Shown piece by piece: positions 41,381 through 52,327 of a stretch of DNA of 64,000 nucleotides. The stretch lies in NCBI GenBank assembly GCA_022539475.1, contig VCMS01000009.1, positions 322,043 through 386,042 on the forward strand, read 5' to 3'. The notes below the pieces were generated by a model. It worked only from the letters and a program-made list of their open reading frames with translations, had not been told where the DNA came from and searched no databases. Numbering within the stretch: position 1 is the first letter of the stretch; each line of letters begins with the position of its first letter. A program made the translations under genes and the position numbers. Source of the stretch: Gracilaria domingensis (taxonomy: Eukaryota; Rhodophyta; Florideophyceae; Gracilariales; Gracilariaceae).

Positions 41381-42443
41381 CAGTCTCTTCTCGCGCACGT
41401 CGCAGTTCTTCACGCGCCGCACGCTGCCGTTCGGCGCGCCGCAGCCGTCCGTCGATGCCACCCCGCTGCGCGACCTCATCTCGCCGCCCGCGCGCTACGC
41501 GCAGCACGCGGATGACGCGCTGCACAAGGCGTGCTCCACGCTGCACACGCGCGCGTCGTGGTTCGGCATTGCCGCCGCGTCGCCGCGGAGGACGTCGGCT
41601 GACGTCTGTCTGGAAGAGTGGCAGCAGCTCATTCGCCTGCCGCAGCTCAATACCGTTGTCCGCCAGGCCCGCCCCGACGCGTTTGCTGCGCCGGCGTTCA
41701 AGCTGGTGGTGTACGGCAAGAACGCGTTTTGCGACTCCATTGTGCTGTACACCAATGCGCTCAGAGCCGAGTCCCGTACCCTGTTTTTCCTGCTCTTCTG
41801 TCTGCAAGAGCGCGCAACAGAGTTGGAGACGGGCGATTTGCTCTCCTTTTTCGTGTGGTACGAGCCGTATGCTCACTTTGTGCATTCGGTCATCACCCTC
41901 TTTCAGCACCATTGGCTGCCTCGCTTGGAGCGATACTCAGCCTTTCCCTCCGCGGAGTCGCAACAGTTTTTCTTCGATGCCTCTTCTCGAATTGATCGAA
42001 CTGTTTACAAACTGCTCTCCCATCAAAAGCGATTTCTCCAAAGTCCTCCGCACATAGCTGCCAAAAAGCTGCGTCAGCTCTTTTCCCCATTCGCTCAGTT
42101 GCTGTTAGATTATTGCCAAAAGTTGGAAGCGCTTTCCACGTCTTTCATTGCCTACAACTTCAGTGATGAGGAAACAGCCATGCTGGCGCCACAATTCATT
42201 GCTGAATTTCGACGCATGCCTCATTTCAACACCAATTTGGTGCTGCTGCTACGCTGGCTATCCAATCGCCCTGAGACAGCCTCCTATTGGAGACGAAACC
42301 ACTTGGACGGCATCACAGCCGTTCGCTACACCCAGTGGAAGAAACATGCCAAACAACAGGAGGTTCTCTCGTATTTTGCCAACAAGACCAGAGCCTATCC
42401 GTATGATCGCTATTTTGAGGACGCTACATTACCATCGTTCTAG
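41208..42443 (+). CDS. unknown 411-residue helical protein
   Basis: ATG-started, single exon. Residues 1-60 are low complexity, with RSPRSPRSP and a Pro run encoded by (CCG)n. From about residue 90 the sequence is non-repetitive and helix-rich, with many aromatic and histidine residues: KLVVYGKNAFCDSIVLYTNA, LFFLLFCLQERATELE, SFFVWYEPYAHFVHSVITLF, QHHWLPRLERY, then LLSHQKRFLQSPPHIAAKKL and FIAYNFSDEETAMLAPQFI. The spacing of His and Glu (YAHFVHS, QHHW..LE, SHQK) vaguely recalls hemerythrin-like HHE domains, which bind di-iron, but I cannot establish this. G+C falls steadily from the 5' to the 3' end of the gene. Coding status is well supported; function unknown. Confidence 0.8.
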
Positions 42444-42558
42444 TCACGTAAACACATCACCTTGAGGTTACGCCAAAAGGCGAACAGCAGACGCTGGCGT
42501 CCATGAGGCTAACAAGCTTGTACAAGCCTTGAACGGCAGGCATGAAGAGACAACAAGT

Positions 42559-43696
42559 TTATTGCCGTGTTTTGGCGTTTTCAGTGTCCACTAGTGCTTT
42601 CCATGTATCCCAACTAATGCGGTGCGCGTAACTCTCCCCGTAATGGGCCGATAGGATATGGTTTCTCCACATATCCAGTTGTGGGCACCGAAACGAGCAC
42701 CAATAGCAGAAGAAAGAACACTCTGATCCTGAAATGTTAATGTGATTTTGCTGTGCATTATACCCCCCCAAAAAAAAGAAAAAAACAGGGCAGTTAGATA
42801 TAGTATTGCGAGACTCGCACCCTCCCGCATGTGCACGTCATAGAAAAAAGGTGCGAAAGGAGATATGATATATGGCATTTAGAAGAAAATGAACAACTTA
42901 CGTTGATGTGTCTCCGAAGACTCTTGAACTCGACGTACACCTTTGAACAGTGGCTGCATTTGCTTTCTGTCTTCCCCTCATGAATGAACGCTCGATGTCT
43001 CGCGAGATGATCCTTGTACGCAAACTGGTACGAACAGGTACTACACGTCCATTTGTTGGCAGCCCTGGGTGCGTTTGACCATTGAAATGCATCTCCGTGT
43101 GGAAACGAAAGCGGAAGGTCTGCAAAATGGTTCATGCCTTCGGTTCCAGGGAGGTTGACAATATCGCGCAGGTTTTCTGACAGAGGGAGGTGTACGTCGG
43201 GGGGTGTATACGAAGAAGACTGCATGTTGAGCGGATAGTCGAGTATGTTTGAGGAGGAAGAACGGTGCGGTGTATGTACAGATGAGGCAGCGAATGCATT
43301 GGCATCGGAATGGGGTACAAAGCTTGTGAGTGTACCGTATTCGAATGGGTTAAGCGATTGAGTTTGGTTGCCTAAGGCGCTGGCAATGAGGAGGTCGGCT
43401 TCATTGAGGCGAAAGTCTGGGGGAAGACGAGGGAGAATAACCTTTGATGCGGTGGGTTGCTGCTGCGGCGGCGGGTGCTGGTTTTGATGAGATGGGTTGT
43501 GCGATGGAGCGTGCGGCTGTTGTTGCTGCTGCTGCTGCTGGTGTGCGTGACGCGAAATGAGATTTAGGGATGGAAGCGGGGACAAGCGCTGTGTAGCTGG
43601 GGGGCGGTTGTGTGGCGTGGAGGGGGAGTGGGTTTGCTGGGTAGGGATAAGTTGAGTTGGCGGTGGAGGGGAGATGCGTTGGGGTGGGGGCTGCAT
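42559..43696 (-). CDS. three-finger C2H2 zinc-finger protein, two exons
   Basis: Exon 1 is 43696-42902 and exon 2 is 42750-42559. The 151-bp intron is GTAAGT...CACAG, phase 0. The product is 328 residues. All three fingers have the form C-x2-C-x12-H-x4-H: residues 218-239 (CSTCSYQF...HRAFIH), 247-268 and 280-301 (CYWCSFRC...HILSAH). Finger 2 is completed only by splicing: the join reads RRHIN-QNH, and its last His (268) comes from exon 2, which fixes the acceptor. The N-terminal 200 residues are rich in Pro, Gln, His and Ser with a poly-Gln stretch, typical of transcription factors. Nucleic-acid binding is expected; targets unknown. The stop lies 115 bp from that of the convergent gene. Confidence 0.9.
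42751..42901 (-). other. intron of the C2H2 gene
   Basis: 151 bp, GTAAGT...CACAG with a pyrimidine-rich tract before the acceptor. The nearer-downstream AG (TTTCAG) would put the rest out of frame and destroy finger 3. Confidence 0.88.
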
Positions 43697-45758
43697 GGTG
43701 ACGGTACGGACGGAGTTGAGGGGATGCAGGCAACACGCCAACGAATATGACGTAAAGCAGGCGTGATGTACAGCCTTGTACGTCTGGCAGCATCGGGCAA
43801 ACTGTGGGCGTCATGCGTAAGTGGTGAAGCGTTTCGGGCTGTGCGCAACGTGCAGCACCAGATAGCCGCCAGCTTTTTCGGTGTCGGGATCCGGATGCAT
43901 CTGAAAAAGCGCCAGACTCGGGCTGACCGTTTGCATCCGTGGACACGTGGCCACAGCGTTTCGTTGCACGCATGTGCAGCGTACAGCCAGACGCGCGTGT
44001 CCACGTTCCAGGTGTATGCTGTCCCTGCTGCCTGCTGCTGCGCGGTGCATATGTGTGCTGTTATTGACGCTGCTGCGCGCTGACTTGATCGCCAGCGGCC
44101 AGCTTTTGGGCGCGGCATTGGCGCGTCAGCCGTTTCTCGCGCTGAGCGCGCTGAACCTCGGGTGGCTTGGCACTTTCTACCCCAGGGTGATTAGCTCCGT
44201 ACAAACCGCCAAGCTACCGCCAGGAAAAAGTATTGTGCTGCACTGTGCCTTCCAACTTTTGCGGATCACGTCAGCTGTTCATTCATTCCACCCGGTCCAC
44301 CTCCTTTTTTTACCCTATCGCGCCATATGCTTAGATCCCTCTTTCACGCTATATTACTTGTCGCAAATATCGCTTCTAAACTCTTCTCTACATCCAAGGA
44401 GGAAGAAAGAGACCGCCAGTGCGTACTTCCACGCTGAGACCAAGCTTCAAACATGTGCCCCCAAGAACGGATTTCCCCACAGCTAGCTGGCACTCCTTCT
44501 CTTTCCGAATACGTGCTGTTGCAGATTACGTCTAGAAGCGAGCACGTATGATCGAATCACAGAGTGGTGTGTCCAATGCAGTTCGATACTTGCCACCCGT
44601 TGCTTTCGATATCTCATCATTAACCACTCTTCGAGCCGGATTTTCGTTTCATAGGTCATCGTCTAACTTCCACATCACTCCGTTTTCGATATGCAAGCCG
44701 CGAGGGAATTCTCCCCAAAATAAGCCACACCTTGAACCCATTCGGTGTTTTTAGTTTTTGAAAATGACTTTCACGCTCATGCTACGACATTGATCTTCCT
44801 CAAAAGAGTAGAAGAAACAAGATTTTCATGACGGCTTCTAACAGAGGAGATATAATGAACACATGAGTCGACTTGGGTAAAGCGTGGTTTCCCTTACACG
44901 GACCCGCTATTCTCGAACGAACGTTTCAGAGCATAACCTTGTCGATGCGAGACTCAAGAAAACAACAGTCATCCGCACCCAACCGCCTGTAATAAAGGTC
45001 GTCGCGAGCACTGCTCGATCAGTGGGGGGCGCTGTGTTAATTCAGTTCATCAAACAGCTTCAGTATGAACACGTTGCTTACTGTTCGCGCCGTGTTTTCG
45101 TTTTTTCCAGATATATTTTTCTGTCCAATGAAAGGTCCATTGTCTGAGTTTTCTATCGGACACGTCTGACTGAAGCATCGCTGTTGGGCACCGACGGAAA
45201 AATGCTGTCAATAGCTATGTGCCATTTCGTTGTTGTAGCGCTCGGGACATTGTTGTTGACGCCATTCGATTTCAGTATCCTTGCCTGATACCATACCACG
45301 TTGGCTGTGGGGGATTCAGAGTAGGTTGATTGCTGTACTGGCCATACAGTTTTGATCATCTCAGCTGACGTTGGGGTTCCTCACATGTATGTGTAGCGAT
45401 GCAATTCGAAACTGCGAGTACTGACTCTTGAGACAGCAGAATATGCATGCGGTTTCCCTTTCCAACTGCTGCCCCTAACTGATCCCCCATAGTCAACCAT
45501 TCACTTCACCGTATATTTCTGCTTACCTCAAGAGAGCGTACTCTGTGCTGGAGGAAGTTTTGGCTTTCCTTCATGTCTGGACTACGTGCGATAAGGTAGG
45601 GCAGCCGAATGGAAAAGTCAAAAGGATATGTTGGTGGAAGTTTATTAGTATAGCCTAGAGAGTTACAGCGGTACCGGTACAAGAACGAACCAGCAAGACG
45701 GTCTTCAAAAGAGAAAAAAAAACTCATTGATGAAGTTGTTGGCATGGTCCGACTTTAG
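43697..45758. other. intergenic, no supported gene
   Basis: 2.1 kb between two leftward transcription-factor genes. The left 400 bp is the C2H2 promoter. No domain, RNA gene or repeat of note is seen. Confidence 0.5.
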
Positions 45759-46811
45759 TTATTCCCACATTCGATTTTGTTTCAGCTTCTGATGTGGAAG
45801 CTCGGAGCTATCCTCGGAGTTTGTTTGTTGTGATCGATTCCGCTTCCCGGAGAATGTCCGATTCATGGCACGACTAGCATGAATCCTTCTCTTTAGTGTC
45901 GTATAAAATCTGTTCTTGACGGAGTTGTCGCTTCTTCCTTCAAGAAGTTTCGCGATCCTGCTCCAGCAGTTTCCATAGCGCCGATGGTTCTCGATAATGA
46001 TATCGTCTTCTTCTGTTGACCAAGGCCTCTTCGTCACATTCGGGGAGAGATGATTCAACCATCTTTCGCGAACTTGCTTGCCACTGCGTCCAGGGATCTG
46101 AGCTGCGATGCTTGCCCACAGTCCCTGCCCTAGCTGCTCTACGAGGGAACGCAGTAAGCGATCTTCATGCTCTGTCCAAGGCCGCTTGGCTTTGGGCTCG
46201 GATACGCACAAGGCCGGTGCCGCACGAGCTCCTGTCGAATCCTCGCTGCATGAGTTTCGCTGTTCTGCTGGTAGGCACAACGCCCGATCTCCAACAGAAG
46301 GGTGAGCCGGAAGGTGAGACAGATGAGTTCGTGGTGGGGGCTGCATTTGGGATTGCGTATGCATCGGGGGGTTTTGGTACGGTTGGTTCCGGTGATACAG
46401 GGAAGTTTGAGAGGGTAGACCATGCGGCAAAAGTGGCGGAAGAGGGTTGGTCACAGGAACTTTCAACGACGATGCGATTGTCGGCGGCGGAGGAGGCGGA
46501 GGAGGCGGAGGCGATGGGGATGAGGAAGGGATGGAAGAGATGCGAGGCAGTTGTTGGTTGTGACGCGACGAGCGTGACGAAAACGGTAGCTCGGAAGAGA
46601 AAGACACATGATGTGACGGTACGGGCGGAGGTGGTATCGACGGAAGAGGAGGACACACGAGATTCTGCACAGACATCTTGTGATGACGGGATGGTATTTC
46701 AGCAAGTTGTGGCGGCGGAAGCGGGAGTGCGGAAGACGAAACGAGAGGGGGCATGTCGCAAGATGTTGTGGGAGGCGTGGTGGTATTGCTTGCACGCTGG
46801 TATTTTTGCAT
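45759..46811 (-). CDS. R2R3-MYB transcription factor, single exon
   Basis: 350 residues. The two MYB repeats span about 209-309: R2 KRPWTEHEDRLLRSL...GKQVRERWLNHLSP and R3 KRPWSTEEDDIIIENH...GRSDNSVKNRFYTTLKRR, with Trp residues at the canonical 19-residue spacing. Residues 1-200 are Pro-, Ser- and His-rich with a run of Pro. A short basic and Gln/Ser tail follows R3. It shares the N-terminal low-complexity plan and the GKQ(C/V)RERWLNHL and GRSDN(A/S)VKNRF signatures with the MYB at 16.6-17.5 kb, but lacks that gene's intron between R2 and R3. These repeats bind DNA (typically AACNG-type sites); targets unknown. Confidence 0.95.
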   Translation of the reverse strand: MQKYQRASNTTTPPTTSCDMPPLVSSSALPLPPPQLAEIPSRHHKMSVQNLVCPPLPSIPPPPVPSHHVSFSSELPFSSRSSRHNQQLPRISSIPSSSPSPPPPPPPPPPTIASSLKVPVTNPLPPLLPHGLPSQTSLYHRNQPYQNPPMHTQSQMQPPPRTHLSHLPAHPSVGDRALCLPAEQRNSCSEDSTGARAAPALCVSEPKAKRPWTEHEDRLLRSLVEQLGQGLWASIAAQIPGRSGKQVRERWLNHLSPNVTKRPWSTEEDDIIIENHRRYGNCWSRIAKLLEGRSDNSVKNRFYTTLKRRIHASRAMNRTFSGKRNRSQQTNSEDSSELPHQKLKQNRMWE

Positions 46812-48220
46812 GACGAGCGGGAGTGCTATGAAGGGGAAAAGGGGGGGTGGCAGCAGAGAGTAGAAAAGGGGCAGCAGAACGGCAGGAGGGGGGGGAAGGG
46901 AAATGAGTAAAGCAGTGAAGGGGGTTGATGTGCGAGCGGAATGGAGGGCGGAGCGGGGTACCGGCGGCTACTCAAGTGCGAAGGCGCGAAAAGTGTGATG
47001 ATTTGCGCTGCCGGTGCTGAGACGAGCTGCGGTCTGATGCGGCGGTTACCCAACGTTGTTTCGGCCGTTGATTTTGGTGTGAGGAGAAGGTGCATGCGGT
47101 GGCGCGCTGCAACGCGCATGGAGGTTGGCTCGAAGCGCGTGGCGGCAGATGGCGGCGAGGTGCGCCTTGCGCGTGGTGGTTGACGGCCAAGCGGGCTGGT
47201 GAGCTGAAGGCGGACGCGCGTAAACGGTGATTTGGTGGGCCTGTTCACGACACGGCGACAACGGCGAGGTGGAGTGACGGGGCGACGGTTGCGACGGTGG
47301 CACGACGTGGGGCGTTGCGGGGAGGTTGGGGCGATGCAGGTACGCGGTGGTGCTGAGCGAGCAGTTCTGAGGTGGAGGTGGAATACAGCGGATGGGGGAC
47401 GATGTGGCGTTTAGACGGTTTGTATCGGGGTGGGGCGGTGCGGAAGGTGAGGTTTACTGTGTGTACATAAAATTTGTAGTGGCTGCGGTGGCGAGTTGGG
47501 ACACGGTATTAAAGTCGGGCTGTATGTTGCGGTGATGCGCATGATTGCTTGTTTGTTTACAGGGGAGGCGGAGCGGGGAGGGAGTTGAGAGGGGGTGGGG
47601 GGGTGCGAGGGGGAAGGTGTTGCGGTGGCGGCAAATGACGAATGACGGCATGCATGGAAACGTTTGTTTGGCACGAAGGGGTTCGACGCCACATACACCG
47701 CTATTGATACGTACGATACCAGCGAGCGTTGCGAACGGACACGAAGAGGCGGCGCGTGCGCGCGCGTCGAAGAGCGCGCGGCAAGACGCGCTGCATATGC
47801 GCCACGCAGGCTCGACGTGCCGCGCCGCCGCGACGACATGCGCACGACGGCTGTCGGCGGCGCGGCGCGCGGCGCGCGGCGCGCGGCGCGCGCCGCCCGT
47901 CCGCCGCGCGCCGCCAAAACGCACCGCCGCGCGCTGCGCGCGACGCGCCGCGCGCCGCCGCCGCCGCCACTCGCGCGCGCGCAAGCGCGCACGCCACCGC
48001 GCGCCGGCGCAGCGAGCGCGGCGCGCGCCGTGGGACGTGTACGCGCGCCGTTGTAAGCCGCTGTCAGCGCGCGGCGCAGCGAGCGCGCCGCTTGGGCGCG
48101 CGGCGGCGGCGCGGCGGCGCGGCGGCGCGGCGCGCGGCGGCGGCGGCGGGGAGGGGCGCGTTGGGTCGCGTATCGCTAAGCTGCGCGCGCACCCTTTCCG
48201 GCGCGGCGCTTCGGCGCGGC
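46812..48220. other. GC-rich spacer, no supported gene
   Basis: 1.4 kb between the MYB start and the DPH3 stop, both leftward genes. 47730-48190 is almost pure CpG with CGCG runs, so the long open frames here on both strands are a composition effect. Confidence 0.55.
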
Positions 48221-48481
48221 CTAGTGCTGCTCCGGCAGGCAGCGGACGCGCGCGGCGGCGGGCGCGTCGTCGCGCACGTCGTCCTCGTCCAGGTCGTAGA
48301 TGACGCGCACGACCAGCGTGCAGCTCGGGCAGCGCGCGATCTCCTCGCCGGCGCGCAGCTCGCGCGGCGTGATTTGGAACACGTCGCCGCACGGGCACTG
48401 ATACACGTACGCGCCCAGGCCGTCGTCCCAGCTCATGTCCTCCAGGTCCACGTCGTCGTACACCGGCTGTTGTCGCAGCAT
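48221..48481 (-). CDS. DPH3: DPH3 (CSL-type zinc protein of diphthamide synthesis)
   Basis: 86 residues. It contains the CSL zinc-binding motif CPCGDVFQITPRELRAGEEIARCPSC followed by LVVRVIYDLDED, matching DPH3/KTI11 (here the four cysteines lie in the two CxC / CxxC pairs). DPH3 donates electrons to the radical DPH1-DPH2 enzyme in the first step of diphthamide formation on elongation factor 2, and also supports Elongator-dependent tRNA wobble modification. Length fits the family (about 80 residues), with a slightly extended C-terminus. It is divergent from the large secreted repeat protein gene. Confidence 0.96.
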   Translation of the reverse strand: MLRQQPVYDDVDLEDMSWDDGLGAYVYQCPCGDVFQITPRELRAGEEIARCPSCTLVVRVIYDLDEDDVRDDAPAAARVRCLPEQH

Positions 48482-49125
48482 AACGCAAACGGAGGAAGCG
48501 ACGCGTCGTCAGAACGCGCTGTCGGGCTCTCGCATGCGCCGAGTTCCACGCCTGAAACGCGCGCGCCTACTTACCATCTTGGACGCTGCGCCGCGGCGAC
48601 GGTTGCGGCGGTTGCGGCGGTTCCACGGCTCGGCCGTTCCGCTTGGCGTTGGCGCGCGCCGCGCCGGCTCGCATGTAGAGCGGCGGCGCTGCCCTCCATC
48701 TAAGTACAGCAACGCCTTGTCGGCCCACGTGGCCTGGTCCCCACGTGGCCAGCTGTACACGCTGTAGGGCTTATTACTCCCGATTCTTACTAAGAATTTC
48801 TTAGCGCATCACACAAGCGCGCGCGGCGAGAGCTCGCACCTTCTCCGTCGCCACGCAACGCATCGCTCTGCGCGTGCGCCGCCGTCAATATGCCGCCGCA
48901 ACGCGCCCGCCACTTCATCGCCGCCGCCGCCAGCTGGTCGCCCACCCCCTTCACGCGTCCTCCCTGATTATCACCTGCCCCCGCTCTCCTTTCGGACAGC
49001 CCACTACAAATACCCGCCGCAATGGCGGTTTGGAGCTCGCCTTGTCTGCCCGTCATCCCCACCCCGACTGTTTGCTTTCGCTGCTCACTGCCTACTCATT
49101 CTGCCCGTTGCTCCGCTGCTCCTCC
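48482..49125. promoter_or_regulatory. divergent promoter region, DPH3 / secreted repeat protein
   Basis: 644 bp. GC-rich on both sides with no clear TATA box. The rightward frame is open from 48874, but the typical signal-peptide start lies at 49126. Confidence 0.45.
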
Positions 49126-51519
49126 ATGTCTGTGCTAACTTCTATTCTAACTGTGTGCGCGCTCTGCGTCGTCCAGTCTCACGCTGCCTTCGAGTACATC
49201 TTTGACTCTCCCTCTCCCTCTCCTCATGAAGCGTCCTATACCGTCATCCAAGTTCCGATCCCCGCTCACGGCCCATCTGGCTTGGTTCGCACGTTTAACT
49301 TTTTTGGCCACAGCCCTTCCCCGTCAGTCTCCGTAACTCCCAACACGCTCCTTCAAACCCCAGAGGTCATCTCCCCGTACTCGCAGCCTCCCACAAAAAC
49401 GCCCGCACCACTTCGACTCATTCACAAAGTTCTTGGCGGAGCCGATGTTGCTACCGTCCCGACTTCATCCATCTCCGCTAGCCCTTCTGGCGAACTTCAA
49501 TCTTTTCCCGTCGTCACCACGCCCTCTGTTCCTTCCGATGATGCCCACGCCTCAGTCCCTCCTGCCCCGTCTCCCTCTCGGCCCCTGTCGCCCCCATCTC
49601 CGCCGTTGACCAAGCGCATCATCGCTATACCACTCCGTGTGCCGCGTCCCCTGCCTCCGTCGGATTCATCGCCGTCCCCATCCATGTCGGCGCACCAATT
49701 CGAAACCAAGCCGTATCAAGTTCAGCGTCATGTCTTTGTGCCGCAACGGGAAACACATTCATACTTCAAACCCTCACCCGCCTTCAAAGTCCAAAAGGTC
49801 GAAGATATGCCGCCTGACGTTCAGCATGATGTCCTTACACCGCCCACGTTCCAAATCCCACCTTTGTCCGTATCTCCGCAGCCCTCATTGCTCGTTTCCA
49901 TTGCTCCAAGCTCATCAATTCCGCCAAATTCGATCCCTCCAGAAGTCGACGCTGTTGACCATGTTTTTGCCATGGAAGCAACTATTCCGCCGAATGGTCA
50001 GATTGTAACGCCCTTCCCTCTCCCGAGTGCCTCACAAACAATCGTCCCTTTGGAAATTCGTCTACAGAAAAGGATCCATGCCACTCCACTACCGATGCCG
50101 TCAATGAGCCCGCTTCCTTCTCATGAGCCGCGAGGTCCTCATGCAGATTTGATGCGCAATGTCGAATCGGGATTCCTCCTCGGAAATACGTTTGAGAACA
50201 ACGCAAAGCCTACTCCGCAAAATCCCTGCACCGTCACGCCCTCCGCAGTTCCATCAGTTGGTCCTTCTAACGCCGTCAGAGTTGCTCGCCGCCATCGGGT
50301 CCCTTCAATCAGAACGGGAGCGAACGCTGCATCTGACACCCTCCCGTCGCCTGGTTCTACCCCATCTGAAGCCCCATCCAAACTCGAGACGCATGGCACC
50401 AAAATGTTCCATCGCCATCGACGCCCGGTCAGAGTGATATACCGCCATCGATTACCCTCACTCAAAGTCAAGATGGAACCCGCCCGCAGCACCGTCGCTT
50501 CTCCCAGCCCTTCACCGTCCACTAAACCGGCCAAGCTTTGGATGCACGACGTCAAAATGTTGAATCGCCATCGAATTCCGATCAGAGATATATACCGCTA
50601 CCGATTGCCTTCACTCAAAGTCGAGAAGGAACCCACCCGCAGCACCTTCGCTTCTCCCAGTCCTTCACCGTCCACTAAACCGGCCAAACTTTGGATGCAC
50701 GAAGTCAAAATGTTAAACCGCCATCGAGTTCCGGTCAGAAATCTATACCGCCACCGAATGCCCTCACTAAAAGTTAGAAAGGAAACGGTCTTCCCCACGA
50801 CTGCTTCTCCTAGCTCTGCCCCGGAGTACTCGGAACCGGAACCGGATGCTGATGGGTTTGGTCCGTCTCCAGCACCGTCCAAAGCTCTGCTGGTGTATGG
50901 TGAGAGAATGGTGCGGGCCCATGGAGTTTCCTTTGCCGAAGCGAAGAAGCAGAACCTAGGCACAGCTGAGAGGGTTCAAGGGGCTGCTTTCGGTGGCTTT
51001 GGAGGTAGCTCTTCACCTTCCCCGCAAAAGGCGATTGGTCCGACTCCTTCAGTATCCAGGGACGTTGATACGGCTTATTCGACTCCGATGGTGGTAAAGA
51101 GTTCAGTTCCGCCGTCGCCGTCGCCCTCGTACGTGCCTGGAGTGTCTGAAGAAAGTGTGCGCGTTGCTATGGAACTAAACCAGAACTTCAATGAGCTGGG
51201 CATCATGCTGGCGTCTCCAGAAGAGGAAGATTATTCCTATTGCGAATCTGTGAAGCAATGTATGTGCGCCGTAATTGATGACAAATTGCTCAGCACTTCG
51301 CTTCTCTCATATTGCGACCATCTCAACGAGCTCAACTATTCATTTTGTGAGCAATCTAAAGAGGCACACATCTTCTTACAGTTTTGGACTCACAAACAAG
51401 GTACATCTATCAAGTCAAGAGGAATGGAACTTGTGAACGAATGCAATCTTGGAGACATTATGATACATTATGACCGCCTTGCTTCTATTAACCGCGAAGC
51501 TTTCCATGAACCGCTGTAA
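49126..51519 (+). CDS. large secreted Pro/Ser-rich repeat protein
   Basis: 797 residues. A signal peptide (MSVLTSILTVCALCVVQSHA) leads into a protein dominated by PSPSP blocks, resembling hydroxyproline-rich glycoproteins of algal and plant walls. Residues from about 380 to 610 carry a repeat of exactly 51 residues (three good copies, two degraded) with the core KMLNRHR(I/V)P(I/V)R..YR.R(L/M)PSLKV. The last 110 residues are different: a compact Cys-containing domain (YSYCESVKQCMCAVIDD...SYCDHLNELNYSFCEQSKEA...NECNLGDIM) with no Pro/Ser bias. No membrane anchor is seen, so it is probably extracellular or in the wall. I recognise no family for the C-terminal domain. Confidence 0.82.
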   Translation: MSVLTSILTVCALCVVQSHAAFEYIFDSPSPSPHEASYTVIQVPIPAHGPSGLVRTFNFFGHSPSPSVSVTPNTLLQTPEVISPYSQPPTKTPAPLRLIHKVLGGADVATVPTSSISASPSGELQSFPVVTTPSVPSDDAHASVPPAPSPSRPLSPPSPPLTKRIIAIPLRVPRPLPPSDSSPSPSMSAHQFETKPYQVQRHVFVPQRETHSYFKPSPAFKVQKVEDMPPDVQHDVLTPPTFQIPPLSVSPQPSLLVSIAPSSSIPPNSIPPEVDAVDHVFAMEATIPPNGQIVTPFPLPSASQTIVPLEIRLQKRIHATPLPMPSMSPLPSHEPRGPHADLMRNVESGFLLGNTFENNAKPTPQNPCTVTPSAVPSVGPSNAVRVARRHRVPSIRTGANAASDTLPSPGSTPSEAPSKLETHGTKMFHRHRRPVRVIYRHRLPSLKVKMEPARSTVASPSPSPSTKPAKLWMHDVKMLNRHRIPIRDIYRYRLPSLKVEKEPTRSTFASPSPSPSTKPAKLWMHEVKMLNRHRVPVRNLYRHRMPSLKVRKETVFPTTASPSSAPEYSEPEPDADGFGPSPAPSKALLVYGERMVRAHGVSFAEAKKQNLGTAERVQGAAFGGFGGSSSPSPQKAIGPTPSVSRDVDTAYSTPMVVKSSVPPSPSPSYVPGVSEESVRVAMELNQNFNELGIMLASPEEEDYSYCESVKQCMCAVIDDKLLSTSLLSYCDHLNELNYSFCEQSKEAHIFLQFWTHKQGTSIKSRGMELVNECNLGDIMIHYDRLASINREAFHEPL
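50365..50820 (+). repeat. 153-bp coding tandem repeat, three clear copies
   Basis: The period is 153 bp (51 codons), for example AAAATG at 50401 and 50554, and GGATGCAC near 50540 and 50693. Copies 2 and 3 are the most similar. Degraded copies flank the array. Confidence 0.9.
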
Positions 51520-52327
51520 ATTTAGGGTGCTCGTCAAGAAGAATCACAACCTCGCTAATGAAACGGGGCTCTACTGACGATCGTCTATCCTGCGGAAGAG
51601 CAGCGTTCTTCAACGGATGTACCCTAGGTAAGTAGTTGGTTGTCTTTGCTGTAGAGCAAAATTGATGATCATGTGAAAAATGGGGGGCCTTGTTCTTTTG
51701 ATCTTTGTAGTCACCAAAAACATGACACGCTCTTTATCGCTAAGGATTATATTGATAAAAACAGTACAGTGCTTCGTCAATATGTCCCTCCGGACACCAT
51801 TAAACCACGTTAGGTTTAAGAAGGTTGTCATTCCCCCACGTGTGAGATAGATTTCTCTTGAGATTTTGAAGAAAGATCTTAAACTTCTCGTACAAAGTAG
51901 TGACCTTGTATCGGGAGCGTACCATGGGCATCTTTACGATTTGAGGGGCTTGGCCGTGATGCCTATACGAGTGGAAGTCTTAAAGAAGTGTGCCTCAGGC
52001 AGAGGATGCGGTATGGCAGCGCACGACTGACTGGCTCGTGTTCACATGGTGCAAGGGACCGAGTATGGTTCTAAGGTAATTCGCTGAAAAAAGTACGTTC
52101 TACGATACTGCTGCTGTAACACAATGAGGTTGGATGAATTTTAGCCTTCTCCGATGGAGGGGAAGGCCGGCTGACGCTCTCTTTATAGTAGCTGTAGCTG
52201 CCTATCTACCTGTCGAACTAAACTCTAAGCGAGCGGACATGTCATCACAAAGTGACCTACTGCTACTAGAGCGTGAGCTACAAGCCGATCACGGTGATCA
52301 AGCGTGATATTGGCTTTTAGCTCTACG
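51520..52327. other. intergenic between convergent genes
   Basis: 808 bp between the stops of two convergent secretory genes. No gene, RNA or clear repeat. Confidence 0.5.

Noticed and set aside
47545-48303. Long rightward Arg/Ala-rich frames overlapping DPH3
   Set aside because: Every frame is open in this CpG-rich block because stop codons are rare at such composition. The real gene is DPH3 on the other strand.
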